Translations under genes and position numbers: made by a program | Shown: one piece after another, positions 8,222 to 16,222 of the stretch | How positions within the stretch are numbered: the first letter of the stretch is position 1 | Layout: every line of letters begins with the position of its first letter | NCBI GenBank assembly: GCA_041658725.1 | Contig: JBAZZQ010000001.1 | Span: 1-64,000, forward strand | DNA from: JBAZZQ01 sp041658725 | GTDB lineage: Bacteria > Planctomycetota > Phycisphaerae > JAAYCJ01 | Length of the DNA: 64,000 nucleotides | Direction of reading: 5' to 3' | The notes under the pieces: model-generated | Seen by the model: the letters and a program-made list of their open reading frames with translations, nothing else | What the model was told of the DNA's origin: nothing | Database searches by the model: none

Positions 8222-8253
8222 AAGAAAAGAACCCCCGATTACCATCGGGGGCT
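8222..8253. repeat. 32-bp repeat with perfect hairpin (copy L2)
   Basis: Identical over 32 bases to 3325-3356. It lies 4 bases after the rpsT stop codon, and a T-containing stretch follows the hairpin. Confidence 0.8.
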
Positions 8254-8281
8254 GGTTTTGGGGTTGTGTTTCAATTATAAT

Positions 8282-8307
8282 AAAACCCGCTGAAAGGCGG
8301 GTTTTTT
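8282..8307 (+). terminator. Intrinsic terminator overlapping the next gene's ribosome binding site
   Basis: AAAACCCGC (8282-8290) pairs with GCGGGTTTT (8297-8305) around TGAAAG, and the T run continues to 8307. The ATG of the rRNA methylase gene begins at 8309. The only Shine-Dalgarno-like bases (GGCGG, 8296-8301) lie in the 3' arm. Confidence 0.75.
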
Positions 8308-8308
8308 C

Positions 8309-8890
8309 ATGTCCACTAAAGCAGAAGAATCTGGTTTTGTTTCGCGTGCCGGTCTGAAGTTGGCTTCGGCGATGGATCACTTTAGGGTTGATCCGACCGG
8401 TCTGGTTTGTGCTGATCTTGGGGCTAATGTTGGAGGGTTTACCGATTGCCTTTTACGCCGTGGAGCTGGCAAGGTATATTCGGTAGAAACGGGGTTTGGC
8501 GTGCTGGAATATAAGTTGCGGAAAGATCCCCGTGTGGTGGTTATGGAACGGACCAATGCCCTGCATGTTCGTCTGCCGGAACTTGTCGATTTGGCGGTGA
8601 TCGATTTAGGGTGGACGCCGCAACGCCTGATTCTGCCGCGCGTGAGAGAGTTGATCAAACCGGAAGGGCAGATTATTTCGCTGATTAAGCCGCATTACGA
8701 ATCGGCGAAGGAACTTTTACACTTGCGCGGCGGAGTGCTGGATCCGTCGGACTCGGAAAAAGTTTTTCGGCGAATCGTTCAGGCGATTCCGGAATGGAAA
8801 TTGACGGTTATAGGATGGATGCAATCACCCATTACCGGTATGGGGGGGAATGTTGAATATCTGGTGCTCCTGAAGAATTTTGGATTTTAA
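8309..8890 (+). CDS. TlyA/FtsJ-like SAM-dependent RNA methyltransferase (no S4 domain)
   Basis: 193 residues. It opens with SGFVSRAGLKLASAM, the TlyA-type segment, followed by the SAM-binding strand ADLGANVGGFTDCLLRRG and the acidic motifs VYSVETGFG and LAVIDLGWTPQR, then LIKPHYE (catalytic lysine region). TlyA enzymes 2'-O-methylate rRNA. This protein lacks the N-terminal S4 RNA-binding domain of classical TlyA, so its target may differ. There is no earlier start, and the ATG directly follows a terminator hairpin that carries the ribosome binding site. The last codons (NFGF) are formed by the start of an ATTTTGGATT repeat. Confidence 0.82.
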   Translation: MSTKAEESGFVSRAGLKLASAMDHFRVDPTGLVCADLGANVGGFTDCLLRRGAGKVYSVETGFGVLEYKLRKDPRVVVMERTNALHVRLPELVDLAVIDLGWTPQRLILPRVRELIKPEGQIISLIKPHYESAKELLHLRGGVLDPSDSEKVFRRIVQAIPEWKLTVIGWMQSPITGMGGNVEYLVLLKNFGF

Positions 8891-8909
8891 ATTTTAGATT
8901 TTGGATTGA
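8874..8909 (+). repeat. ATTTTGGATTTTAGATT low-complexity repeat (copy B1)
   Basis: Tandem variants of TTTTGGATTTTA overlap the 3' end of the methylase gene. Related copies are at 28038, 30989, 32966 and 61341, most of them just upstream of a start codon. Confidence 0.8.
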
Positions 8910-8964
8910 GGGAAAGATTCGGATAGGTGCGTACGCCTTTTTTATACGATATGCGAAGATTTAC

Positions 8965-8994
8965 TTGCACTTTATTACGATATTACGGTATAAT
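8965..8994 (+). promoter_or_regulatory. Sigma70-type promoter for ald
   Basis: TTGCAC (8965-8970), 18-nt spacer, TATAAT (8989-8994). The predicted start near 9001 gives a leader of about 35 nt with AAGGAG before the ATG at 9036. Confidence 0.65.
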
Positions 8995-9035
8995 ACACCA
9001 TAATAATACGTAACACGTAATAAGGAGTTTAAAAT

Positions 9036-10142
9036 ATGAAAATTGCCGTTGCAAAAGAAATCAAACGTCATGAGTATCGCGTTGGCGCCACACCGTCGTG
9101 TGTGCAGTCTTACATTAGTTCCGGGCACAGTGTGCAGGTGGAAACGGGAGCGGGGGTGGGGGCTGGTTTTTCGGATGCGGAGTATCAGGCGGGAGGGGCG
9201 GTGATTGTTTCAGATCGGAAAAAGATGTTCGACTGGGCGGAAATGATCGTGAAAGTGAAAGAGCCTCAAGCCTCGGAATATGAGCTGTTTCACCCCGGCC
9301 AGATACTTTTTACCTACCTTCATCTGGCGGCGGATAAACCGCAGACCGAGATGCTTGTGAATCGCAAAATATCGGGAGTTGCTTATGAGACCATTCAACT
9401 GGCAGATGGGGCATTGCCGTGCCTTTGTCCGATGAGTGAAATCGCAGGTCGCCTGGCCATTCAGGAAGGGGCGAAATATCTGGAAAAACCGTTAGGGGGC
9501 AAGGGTGTGCTTCTTGGCGGAGTGCCGGGGGTTCCTCGAGGAAAAGTGACCATTCTCGGTGGTGGGGTTGTGGGTAAGAATGCGGCGCAGATGGCATTAG
9601 GGATTGGGGCGAAGGTTACGGTTCTGGATTTGTCGCATGAACGGCTGCGATATATGGATGATATCTTCGGTGGTCAAATTACCGCGTTGTATTCCAATCG
9701 AAAGAATCTTTTGGACTGTTTGAGGGAGACCGATTTGCTGGTGGGTGCGGTGCTGGTTACGGGGGCGACTGCTCCCAGACTTGTCAATCGCGAGGACCTA
9801 AAGGTTATGAAGGCGGGTTCTGTTATCGTTGATGTGGCGGTGGATCAGGGTGGGTGTATTGAGACGACGCGGCCTACTACGCATGACGATCCTATTTTTG
9901 TTGTCGATGGGATCATTCATTATTGCGTGGCCAATATGCCGGGGGCCGTGCCGATCACTTCGACCATCGCGCTGGTCGATCAGACACTCCGGTATGGATT
10001 GAGTATTGCCAATAAGGGTCTGGTTCGCGCGGCGGGTGAAAATTTGGCTTTAAAACTTGGAATTAACACATATAACGGATATATTACACATCCGGCAGTG
10101 GCCAAATCGCTTGGAATAGAGTATCGAGAGTTTAAGGCATGA
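9036..10142 (+). CDS. ald: Alanine dehydrogenase
   Basis: 368 residues, the usual length. The N-terminal substrate domain (KEIKRHEYRVGATP) and catalytic Lys/His region (VKVKEPQ; YLHLAAD) are followed by the NAD-binding Rossmann motif GGGVVGKNAAQMALGIGA and by VDVAVDQGGCIETTRPTTHDDP, which is typical of alanine dehydrogenases. It catalyses reversible NAD-dependent deamination of L-alanine to pyruvate and ammonium in the cytoplasm. AAGGAG lies 8 nt upstream of the ATG. Its stop overlaps the start of the Lrp-type regulator by 4 nt, so the two form one operon and the regulator probably controls ald, perhaps in response to alanine. Confidence 0.95.
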   Translation: MKIAVAKEIKRHEYRVGATPSCVQSYISSGHSVQVETGAGVGAGFSDAEYQAGGAVIVSDRKKMFDWAEMIVKVKEPQASEYELFHPGQILFTYLHLAADKPQTEMLVNRKISGVAYETIQLADGALPCLCPMSEIAGRLAIQEGAKYLEKPLGGKGVLLGGVPGVPRGKVTILGGGVVGKNAAQMALGIGAKVTVLDLSHERLRYMDDIFGGQITALYSNRKNLLDCLRETDLLVGAVLVTGATAPRLVNREDLKVMKAGSVIVDVAVDQGGCIETTRPTTHDDPIFVVDGIIHYCVANMPGAVPITSTIALVDQTLRYGLSIANKGLVRAAGENLALKLGINTYNGYITHPAVAKSLGIEYREFKA

Positions 10143-10576
10143 CCCTTGACCAACTTGACTGGCAGATTATTGATGCCTTGCGTGAAAGCGGCCGGGCTTC
10201 GAACGCCCAGATCGCCCGGCGTCTTCGCGTTACGGAAGGCACGATTCGCATCCGGATCAAGAAATTGACCGATGCCGGTATTTTGCGGATTACCGGGCAG
10301 GTGAATCCGGAGTTTCTCGTCGGCCACCAGGTTGTTATGATCGGGATCAACGTCAAAGAAAGCAAATCACTCGAAAAGACCGCGCAGGCTATCGGGCAAC
10401 TGGAGCATGTCAATTTTGCCGCCATTACTTCCGGACGGTATGATATTATTGCCCAGGTGATTGTCGATTCTAATAAGGGGATCATTAATTTTCTCACCCA
10501 CTCGCTGGCGAAAATCGCTACGGTAAGCCGAACGGAGACATTTGTTCTGCTCAAAACTTATAACTGCTGGGCGTAG
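10139..10576 (+). CDS. Lrp/AsnC family transcriptional regulator
   Basis: 145 residues. The N-terminal winged helix begins LDQLDWQIIDALRESGRASNAQIARRL and contains RVTEGTIRIRIKKL. The C-terminal half is the RAM ligand-binding and oligomerisation domain (VVMIGINV; VNFAAITSGRYDIIAQVIV). Such proteins sense amino acids and often autoregulate. The ATG overlaps the ald stop (ATGA), giving translational coupling. Control of ald is an inference from context. Confidence 0.92.
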   Translation: MTLDQLDWQIIDALRESGRASNAQIARRLRVTEGTIRIRIKKLTDAGILRITGQVNPEFLVGHQVVMIGINVKESKSLEKTAQAIGQLEHVNFAAITSGRYDIIAQVIVDSNKGIINFLTHSLAKIATVSRTETFVLLKTYNCWA

Positions 10577-10583
10577 TTTAAAA

Positions 10584-10606
10584 CTAGTTTCGGGTTTCGG
10601 GTTTGA
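10584..10606 (+). repeat. GTTTCGGGTTTCGGG low-complexity repeat (copy M1)
   Basis: AGTTTCGGGTTTCGGGTTT in the gap before the PhnD-like gene. Related runs lie at 56871-56893 and, as coding sequence on the opposite strand sense, at 57198-57283 in scpB. It partly supplies the -35 of the promoter that follows. Confidence 0.6.
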
Positions 10607-10631
10607 TACGCGGGGACTTGTGTGTTATACT
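10603..10631 (+). promoter_or_regulatory. Sigma70-type promoter for the PhnD-like gene
   Basis: TTGATA (10603-10608), 17-nt spacer, TATACT (10626-10631). The -35 lies at the end of the GTTTCGGG repeat. Confidence 0.6.
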
Positions 10632-10660
10632 AAGCGGCGGTTAATAACGGGAGAACTTCT

Positions 10661-11566
10661 ATGCTGAAACACATAAGCACGGCGTTAATTGTTCTTTTAT
10701 CTTTTATTTGCGGCTGTAGCGTTGGGCGGATTCCGGTTATCGGCGGCAACTCGATATCCATTACGACCGTGGATAAGAATTATTTCAACGTGATGTTGCG
10801 ATTTAACCCCGTGGCGGAAGAAATGACCAAAGCGCTCAAACATCCGGTGGTCATTTTGAGTGACTGGGATGTTCATTCGATCAAGGTTCATCTGACGGAT
10901 AATAAAAGCTATTATCATTTGCTTTATCTGAACCCGGTGGAATTTTGGCGGGTTAGTGAAAAAGAAAAATTAACGCCGATTGCGCAGCGGGTCAATGCGG
11001 CGAGCGAATCCAGCGAGGTAGGTTTGATCGTTGTAGCCAAGAACAGCCAGATCAAGAAAATTGAAGATTTGAAGGGGAAACGTTTTGCCTTCGGAGAGTA
11101 TGAATCTCCTTACCAGTTTTATAATGTCCTGGAGTTTTTTACGGCGGAGAATTTGCCAATTTCTCTGCTGAAGGAAGTCTCGTATAACAAGGACAGTTTG
11201 TCGGTGGTCCAGAAGGTTTTGCTCAATTTGGCCGACGCGGGGGTTGTTACCCGAACATGGTGGCAGACAACGACGGATCGGTCGCTGAATCTGTCGCGGC
11301 TGCTCAAGGCTGATCTTCGCGTGATCGGCCGGACACAGGCGATGCCGGAATATACGTGGGCGGTTACGTCCGTGGTATCCGACACGCAAAAGTCGCAGAT
11401 GATAAAAGTGTTGACGGAAGGACTTTCCAAAAAACCTCAGGTGCTGGCTGGTTTTGGTGCTCAGAAATTTACCGCGGTTGAAGATAAGAATTTAGAGGGT
11501 GTTTGCGAGAGACTGAGAAAGATTAAAAATCTTCCGCCCGCGCCTTTACTTCCGCCGCTGCCGTAG
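10661..11566 (+). CDS. PhnD-like periplasmic-binding lipoprotein
   Basis: 301 residues with a lipoprotein signal (hydrophobic residues 8-16, Cys19 after ICG). The body resembles the PhnD/SsuA-like substrate-binding fold: ISITTVDKNYFNVMLRFNPVAEEMTKAL, LLYLNPVEFW, VGLIVVAKNSQIKKIEDLKGKRFAFGE, and ADAGVVTRTWW. Such proteins deliver phosphonate, phosphite or similar oxyanions to ABC importers, and some are sensor-associated. No permease or ATPase gene is adjacent, and the downstream gene is on the other strand, so this is an orphan binding protein with unknown ligand. GGGAG lies upstream of the ATG, and it has its own promoter. Confidence 0.8.
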   Translation: MLKHISTALIVLLSFICGCSVGRIPVIGGNSISITTVDKNYFNVMLRFNPVAEEMTKALKHPVVILSDWDVHSIKVHLTDNKSYYHLLYLNPVEFWRVSEKEKLTPIAQRVNAASESSEVGLIVVAKNSQIKKIEDLKGKRFAFGEYESPYQFYNVLEFFTAENLPISLLKEVSYNKDSLSVVQKVLLNLADAGVVTRTWWQTTTDRSLNLSRLLKADLRVIGRTQAMPEYTWAVTSVVSDTQKSQMIKVLTEGLSKKPQVLAGFGAQKFTAVEDKNLEGVCERLRKIKNLPPAPLLPPLP

Positions 11567-11570
11567 TCTT

Positions 11571-11638
11571 GTAGGGTGCGTCTGGACGCACCGCTTTGTG
11601 GCTTCGGTCAGGAATTGGTGCGTCCAGACGCACCCTAC
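11571..11638. repeat. Inverted repeat with 22-bp perfect arms (family D)
   Basis: The arms (11571-11592 and 11617-11638) begin GTAGGGTGCGTCTGGACGCACC and pair perfectly. Each arm is itself partly palindromic (GCGTCTGGACGC). A fragment (GCGTCCAGAC) occurs at about 36144. It sits between convergent genes and could also act as a bidirectional terminator. Confidence 0.85.
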
Positions 11639-11642
11639 AGGA

Positions 11643-12170
11643 CTACAGGACTTGTTGGGTATTTTGTCCGAGCAAGTCGATATATGCTCCTTCGATTAGT
11701 TGAGAAGATAAAATCCCAAGTTTTCCGAGTAAATCATAAGCAATCGAAACCCCTGCCTCGGACGATTCTCCCTCAGCTAACACCACCTCAAGCTCGAGGA
11801 AGTAACCCAATCCCTCAATTCTATCAAGGTGAACCCGAGTTCTGCCTATGAGGAACAAGGTACGATGTTTGCGAACACGTCCGATTTGACCGTACCCCAA
11901 TGATAAAGCCTCTCTTAGAGTGTCGGGTGTTGCAGTAGGTGCGATGATATAGAATGACTCTTTCGGCCCGGCTTGGTTTGCACGACGGTAGAAAATAAGC
12001 TGGCCTTCAGTAGCTGAGAAAACGCGGAGCTTCATTCTGCCGTTTGCGCAGGCAAAGAAAGTGTCGTCTTGCCATAGTTCAGTGGGGCCGTGGTCAGAAA
12101 GTTCCGCAACTTTCATTGCTAATGTTTCAAGACTTTCTATTCTTGCTTTGATTTCTATGTTTCGTGCCAT
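11643..12170 (-). CDS. CYTH domain protein (class IV adenylate cyclase / CyaB-like)
   Basis: 175 residues. The opening ARNIEIKAR is the CYTH signature region, followed by basic and acidic strand motifs facing the tunnel (GRMKLRVF; LIFYRRAN; RTRVHLDRIEGLGYFLELEVVL). CYTH enzymes bind triphosphates and act as thiamine-triphosphatases, inorganic triphosphatases or class IV adenylate cyclases. This length and the ARNIE start favour the CyaB-like subgroup, but activity cannot be assigned. It is alone, convergent with the PhnD-like gene. Confidence 0.85.
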   Translation of the reverse strand: MARNIEIKARIESLETLAMKVAELSDHGPTELWQDDTFFACANGRMKLRVFSATEGQLIFYRRANQAGPKESFYIIAPTATPDTLREALSLGYGQIGRVRKHRTLFLIGRTRVHLDRIEGLGYFLELEVVLAEGESSEAGVSIAYDLLGKLGILSSQLIEGAYIDLLGQNTQQVL

Positions 12171-12305
12171 GTGTTTATATTCCTAACGTTAAGGATTAGC
12201 TTGCGGTATCATAGTTGATCATTTTCCTTTTGCCCAATAACGGTTTCATCATCGAAAAATAATCACACAAAAATTTGGCGCATCTCGACACCCTGCAAAA
12301 CTTCC

Positions 12306-12950
12306 TCAGTTGTCGTCGAGGGCGGTCATTCCCTTCAAATGGGCTATATCGCCCCAAGTGTCCAATCGCCATCGGTCCGTGGACACAGCAAAACAGTTGA
12401 TTGCGGCATTGAACAACGAGAACCGCCGGGGATCAGTCAACGGAATGCAAAGGGCGTGATAGAAAAAGCTGTTGAGTACCCCACCATGCGCCACGATCAG
12501 GACGTGTTGTCCTGAGTGGCGGCTAGCCAGTTTAACGCCACACGCCACGCAACGCTCGTAGCGATGCTTCGCGCTTTCCCCACCGGGTAACTCATAGTCT
12601 GGATCCCCAGAGTCGAATGCCATCCACTCCTGCGGGTATTTCTCACGGAATTCCAACTTGGTCATCCCTTGCATGATACCCAAGTGACGTTCTCTGAGAC
12701 GCTCGTCTGCGTTTACGGGTAGTCCCAGCCGTTCCCCAATTATATGCGCCGTCTGCATGGCACGGCCAAGATCGCTGCTGTAGAGAACCTCTATGCCTCT
12801 ACCTGCAAGGCCCTCCGCAAGTGCTCGTGCCTGCTGAAAACCAGACTCGGTCAAGGGGCTATCGAGATGGCCTTGTTGCTTGCCAACAAGATTCCATTCG
12901 GTTTCGCCGTGTCGAACAGCAAAAAGAATCGCAGGGTCCTTTTTAAGCAT
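12306..12950 (-). CDS. Histidine phosphatase (phosphoglycerate mutase-like)
   Basis: 214 residues of the branch 1 histidine phosphatase family. The catalytic RHGETEWN lies near residue 13, with a second histidine in VAHGG at about 155 and the SDLGRAMQTA and ERHLGIMQG segments in place. Candidates are cofactor-dependent phosphoglycerate mutase, alpha-ribazole phosphatase or a broad-specificity phosphatase. The chain is shorter than GpmA (about 250), so a phosphatase is more likely. No cobalamin gene is adjacent. A start at 12950 with weak upstream Shine-Dalgarno is used. Upstream (12951-13244) lies an AT-rich gap with a small hairpin (12979-13000) and an ACGGTCGCG repeat. Confidence 0.85.
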   Translation of the reverse strand: MLKKDPAILFAVRHGETEWNLVGKQQGHLDSPLTESGFQQARALAEGLAGRGIEVLYSSDLGRAMQTAHIIGERLGLPVNADERLRERHLGIMQGMTKLEFREKYPQEWMAFDSGDPDYELPGGESAKHRYERCVACGVKLASRHSGQHVLIVAHGGVLNSFFYHALCIPLTDPRRFSLFNAAINCFAVSTDRWRLDTWGDIAHLKGMTALDDN

Positions 12951-13209
12951 CGTCTGCTCTCATAACTATGGATATATTATAGATTCTTCATAATATCTAT
13001 GGACCGCAAAACTGCGGTATAAGACACCGATTATCTTCGGACATAACCTTTATTGTCAGTCTGATTCCCTTTGAAACGAATCGCTTACGATAACAGTATT
13101 GTAAATCCTTTTATGTGCGGATCAAGGTTTTTTGTCGGCTCTGCTTCCTGTGTCGGCTGGTGCGGTCGAGGGGCATAAAAACCTGGACGATGATCCTCCA
13201 GCTGGAAGC

Positions 13210-13236
13210 ACGCTCCCTTACGGTCGCGTCTCTTTA
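13210..13236 (+). repeat. ACGGTCGCG-family repeat (copy A3)
   Basis: ACGCTCCCTTACGGTCGCG then TCTCTTTA. It ends 8 bases before the GGDEF gene's stop codon on the minus strand and may lie in its 3' untranslated region. Confidence 0.75.
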
Positions 13237-13244
13237 AAGAAGAT

Positions 13245-14294
13245 TCAATTCATGTGCAGCATGGACTTGGGGGATGAAATCGCCTGGTGATGTTGATTGG
13301 GCAGCAGATGCCATTGGGCTAGTTGCGATCTTCCCGCGCGTTTGGCGGCATACAGTGCCTGGTCGGCCAAGTTTAAAAGCTCCTGGTGCGTGACGGTCGG
13401 GGGGACGGTGGGAAAGGTGGCTGAACCCATCGAACAGGCGATGTTAAAACGCTCGCCGCCTGAGACCAGAGGGGAAGATTTTAAGACCTCAAAAATTCGA
13501 TCTGTGAGCACCGTGACCTGATCGGCGGGAGTATCCGGCAGAGCGATCAGAAATTCATCCCCGGCATACCTGGCTACCAGGTCACTATCGCGGACGGAAT
13601 TTTTGAGCACGGATGCCAGAAATTTCAACGCATTATCACCGGCGAGGTGGCCATAACAGTCGTTAATCAATTTGAAGTGATCCAGGTCCAGGAAAATCAC
13701 GCTGAGGGGTTTGTCGGTTCGTTTGGCGAAGGCAAAGGCCTGGGTCAGCCATTGGTGCATGTATCGTGGATTGGCCAGAGTGGTCATCGGATCGGTCATG
13801 GATAATTGACGAAGTTCACTATTGTTATTTTTGAGTTGATCCATTTGTTGGATCTGTTCGACCAGCAGGGATCGCAAATGGGTTATCGATTCGAAGAGTT
13901 CGTCGGTATGGCGTTTTCGTTTGACCAGCGTTAAAATATAAGAAAGCAGGATCGGCAGAGGTGTGTTGGGGTCCATAACAAGATCGATATTAAGCTCCAG
14001 ACCGGCGAGGATATTTTGTGGATCGTTTTTTGCAGGCATCCAGACGATCGGAAGATGGCCTGATACGTTAATAGAGCGGAGAATTTGCGGCAGATCGGTA
14101 TTATCCACATCGATAAGGTTTTCCCCGACTATAATCAGATCGAATTTTCCCAGATGGGCTTCGGACAGGATTTGCTGGTAATCCTGGGCGAGGAACGTCC
14201 GTAATCCCGCGGCTTGCAGTTTTGGCTCGAGGTTTCGCAAGTGGCCGCCGGATACATCGACCAGCAAAATTTTTATCGGTTCGACAAAGCTCAT
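13245..14294 (-). CDS. Receiver-like/GGDEF diguanylate cyclase
   Basis: Start taken at the ATG at 14294, with GGGAG close upstream. A TTG at 14309 has no ribosome site. It gives 349 residues. The N-terminal 120 resemble a receiver domain (IKILLVDVSGGHLRNLEPKL; FDLIIVGENLID) in which the acceptor Asp and the late Lys are both missing. A coiled region (EQIQQMDQLKNNNSEL) leads into the GGDEF domain, opening MTDPMTTLANPRYM. The active-site loop reads AGDEF, an accepted variant, with an RDSD inhibitory site five residues before it. Expected to make c-di-GMP, with regulation by protein contact rather than phosphorylation. Confidence 0.87.
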   Translation of the reverse strand: MSFVEPIKILLVDVSGGHLRNLEPKLQAAGLRTFLAQDYQQILSEAHLGKFDLIIVGENLIDVDNTDLPQILRSINVSGHLPIVWMPAKNDPQNILAGLELNIDLVMDPNTPLPILLSYILTLVKRKRHTDELFESITHLRSLLVEQIQQMDQLKNNNSELRQLSMTDPMTTLANPRYMHQWLTQAFAFAKRTDKPLSVIFLDLDHFKLINDCYGHLAGDNALKFLASVLKNSVRDSDLVARYAGDEFLIALPDTPADQVTVLTDRIFEVLKSSPLVSGGERFNIACSMGSATFPTVPPTVTHQELLNLADQALYAAKRAGRSQLAQWHLLPNQHHQAISSPKSMLHMN

Positions 14295-14461
14295 TAAACT
14301 CCCTTTCAAAGCCGTCCAATCACTACGGTTCTAAATTCTCTCTCTATATTTAATTTAAAATACAAGTGACTCGAAGTGCAAATTTCAGGGGAATTTCATT
14401 CATTTTTGGATACGTAATGTTAATATGGGATATTTGTGAAGGTCTGGTAATAAAAAATACT

Positions 14462-14490
14462 CACCCGCTCCCTCACGGTGCGGCTCTTAT
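14462..14490 (+). repeat. ACGGTCGCG-family repeat, degenerate (copy A4)
   Basis: CACCCGCTCCCTCACGGTGCGGCTC, one base short of the consensus core. It lies in the 299-bp gap between the GGDEF gene and tRNA-Pro, which otherwise shows only AT-rich sequence and the tRNA promoter. Confidence 0.7.
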
Positions 14491-14526
14491 CTTGGCCGAT
14501 TTAAAAAAATATATGTTTGATTGGAG

Positions 14527-14555
14527 TTGAACTTTTGCGTCTGGACCGGTAGTAT
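14527..14555 (+). promoter_or_regulatory. Promoter for tRNA-Pro
   Basis: TTGAAC (14527-14532), 17-nt spacer, TAGTAT (14550-14555), about 39 nt before the mature tRNA. Confidence 0.5.
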
Positions 14556-14593
14556 AGAGTTATTGTTCATTTTTGATTTGAAAATTGAAAGAC

Positions 14594-14668
14594 CGGGGTG
14601 TAGCTCAGTTTGGCTAGAGTGCTTGGTTCGGGACCAAGAGGTCGCAGGTTCGAATCCTGTCACCCCGA
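14594..14668 (+). tRNA. tRNA-Pro (anticodon CGG)
   Basis: A 75-nt cloverleaf. Acceptor CGGGGTG pairs with CACCCCG, the anticodon stem is CTTGG/CCAAG around loop TTCGGGA, and the T arm contains GGTTCGAATCC. It decodes CCG. CCA is not encoded, so it must be added after transcription. Confidence 0.97.
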
Positions 14669-14734
14669 TTTCTTTTAAATCCGCACAATCTTGTGGTTTC
14701 AAACAATTCTTCCTATTAAAATTCGTTTTTTCTA

Positions 14735-16222
14735 ATGGATTTGGAATATATGAAGGTTAATCGAGAAAGAATGGTTAAGGATTTTCGGGCGTTGGGGCTT
14801 AACGCGGGCGATGTGGTTATTGTCCACAGCGCATTGTCGAGCCTGGGAAGAGTGGAAGGTGGGGCCAAAGAAGTGATCTTGGCCTTGCAGGAAGTCCTGA
14901 CCTCGTCGGGGACATTGGTGATGCCCAGCTTCGGGGGAGGCAGTCCCTTCGATGTTAAAAATACCCCGTCCGGGCTTGGGGCGATTACGGAAACTTTTCG
15001 CAAATACCCGGGAGTGGTTCGAAGTTCTCATCCGACCCACTCGATAGTAGCCTTAGGACCGCTCGCGGAGGATTTAGTAAAGGATCATTTGAAAAGCCCT
15101 ACTGCCTGCGGGCTGGAAACCCCTTACGGACGGCTTTGGAAGGCTGGCGGGAAGATTTTACTTCTGGGGGTAGACCAGGATCGCAATACAATAATGCATA
15201 CGGTCGAAGAGATGGCAGAGGCGTCTTACCTTTCCGATCATGAAGGAAAATACAAAGATGAAAGCGGCGAGATTCAAATTTTAAAACTCAAGCTCTTTCC
15301 CGGTCCGCACCGGCATTTCATCGGCCTTGATTCTCTTTTACAAAGCAAAAATATCGAGAGGGTGGGTAAGGTCGGGCAGGCGGCGGCGAAGCTCATTGAT
15401 ATAGAGGGCATGGTGAGGGTCATGTGCGACGAATTTAAAAGGGACCCTGCCCTGGTTCTTTGCCGAAACCCCAATTGTGATGACTGCGTAATGCAGAGAA
15501 GAAAAATACGATTGGACCGGCTAAAACAAGAAGATTTTATTTTAAGCGCGCAGGCTTCTTCCATCTCATCCTACCCGGACCAGATCGCCGAGGAGATGAA
15601 CCGGGCGGGGATTTATGACCTGGTTATCGACCGGTTGTATGGCAAACCGGTCTGGATGGTGGAAGCGAAAAAGCTTAAACGTGCCTCGTCAATTTTCGCC
15701 GAGGAGGGAATCCAGGTAGGAGCGGTATATGGTTTGTCCGATTCTTTGAGCTTTGATTTATGTCTGGCGACGGCTCGGAGTCTGGGGGCAAAAGCCCTGG
15801 TGATGCCGTTGGTTGGAGAACCGGAGAGACTTTTTGAACTCGCCAGCGCATCGGGAATGGATTTGTTTTTTGAAAATACGATACAGACCTCACGGATGTG
15901 CCTGGAACAATTGAAAAAAGTCAATAAGGCCAACGTGCTTGCATTTAATCCTTCGGGTTTTGCGATCATGGGCGAAAAGCCATTTCTGGACACTTACAGC
16001 CAGTCTGCTGTGCGGCATCGCATCGGAATACTATACTTTGTTGACGCCACGTTTGGTGGAAATTATACGCTGCCGGGCGAGGGTAACGGGGAAGTAAAAG
16101 AAATGTTGTCGATCCTGCGTTGTCGGTCGTTCGCCGGCAGAGTGGTGCTCGGCACAGGACCGGGTGGGCCGGAATTTCGGGAGTTGGTCCGGGGATTTTG
16201 GAGCCTCCTGGAGACAATGTGA
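14735..16222 (+). CDS. AAC(3)-family acetyltransferase fused to a TIM-barrel-like domain
   Basis: 495 residues. Residues 1 to about 250 match the aminoglycoside N3-acetyltransferase (YokD/FrbF) family: LGLNAGDVVIVHSALSSLG, MPSFGGG, SSHPTHSIVALGP and the late CRNPNCDDC cysteine cluster. Residues about 275-495 look like a xylose-isomerase-like TIM barrel (FFENTIQTS; YFVDATFGGNYTLPGEGNGEV; GRVVLGTGPGG) in which the usual metal-binding residues are partly replaced. Family acetyltransferases move acetyl from acetyl-CoA to an amine. The natural substrate is probably an amino sugar rather than a drug, which is inference. An ATG at 14750 with GGA upstream is an alternative start. Its TGA overlaps the ATG of the cyclase gene by one base. 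Confidence 0.78.
   Translation: MDLEYMKVNRERMVKDFRALGLNAGDVVIVHSALSSLGRVEGGAKEVILALQEVLTSSGTLVMPSFGGGSPFDVKNTPSGLGAITETFRKYPGVVRSSHPTHSIVALGPLAEDLVKDHLKSPTACGLETPYGRLWKAGGKILLLGVDQDRNTIMHTVEEMAEASYLSDHEGKYKDESGEIQILKLKLFPGPHRHFIGLDSLLQSKNIERVGKVGQAAAKLIDIEGMVRVMCDEFKRDPALVLCRNPNCDDCVMQRRKIRLDRLKQEDFILSAQASSISSYPDQIAEEMNRAGIYDLVIDRLYGKPVWMVEAKKLKRASSIFAEEGIQVGAVYGLSDSLSFDLCLATARSLGAKALVMPLVGEPERLFELASASGMDLFFENTIQTSRMCLEQLKKVNKANVLAFNPSGFAIMGEKPFLDTYSQSAVRHRIGILYFVDATFGGNYTLPGEGNGEVKEMLSILRCRSFAGRVVLGTGPGGPEFRELVRGFWSLLETM

Noticed and set aside
11576..11851. 91-codon plus-strand frame
   Set aside because: Begins in the family D inverted repeat and continues antisense to the CYTH gene.
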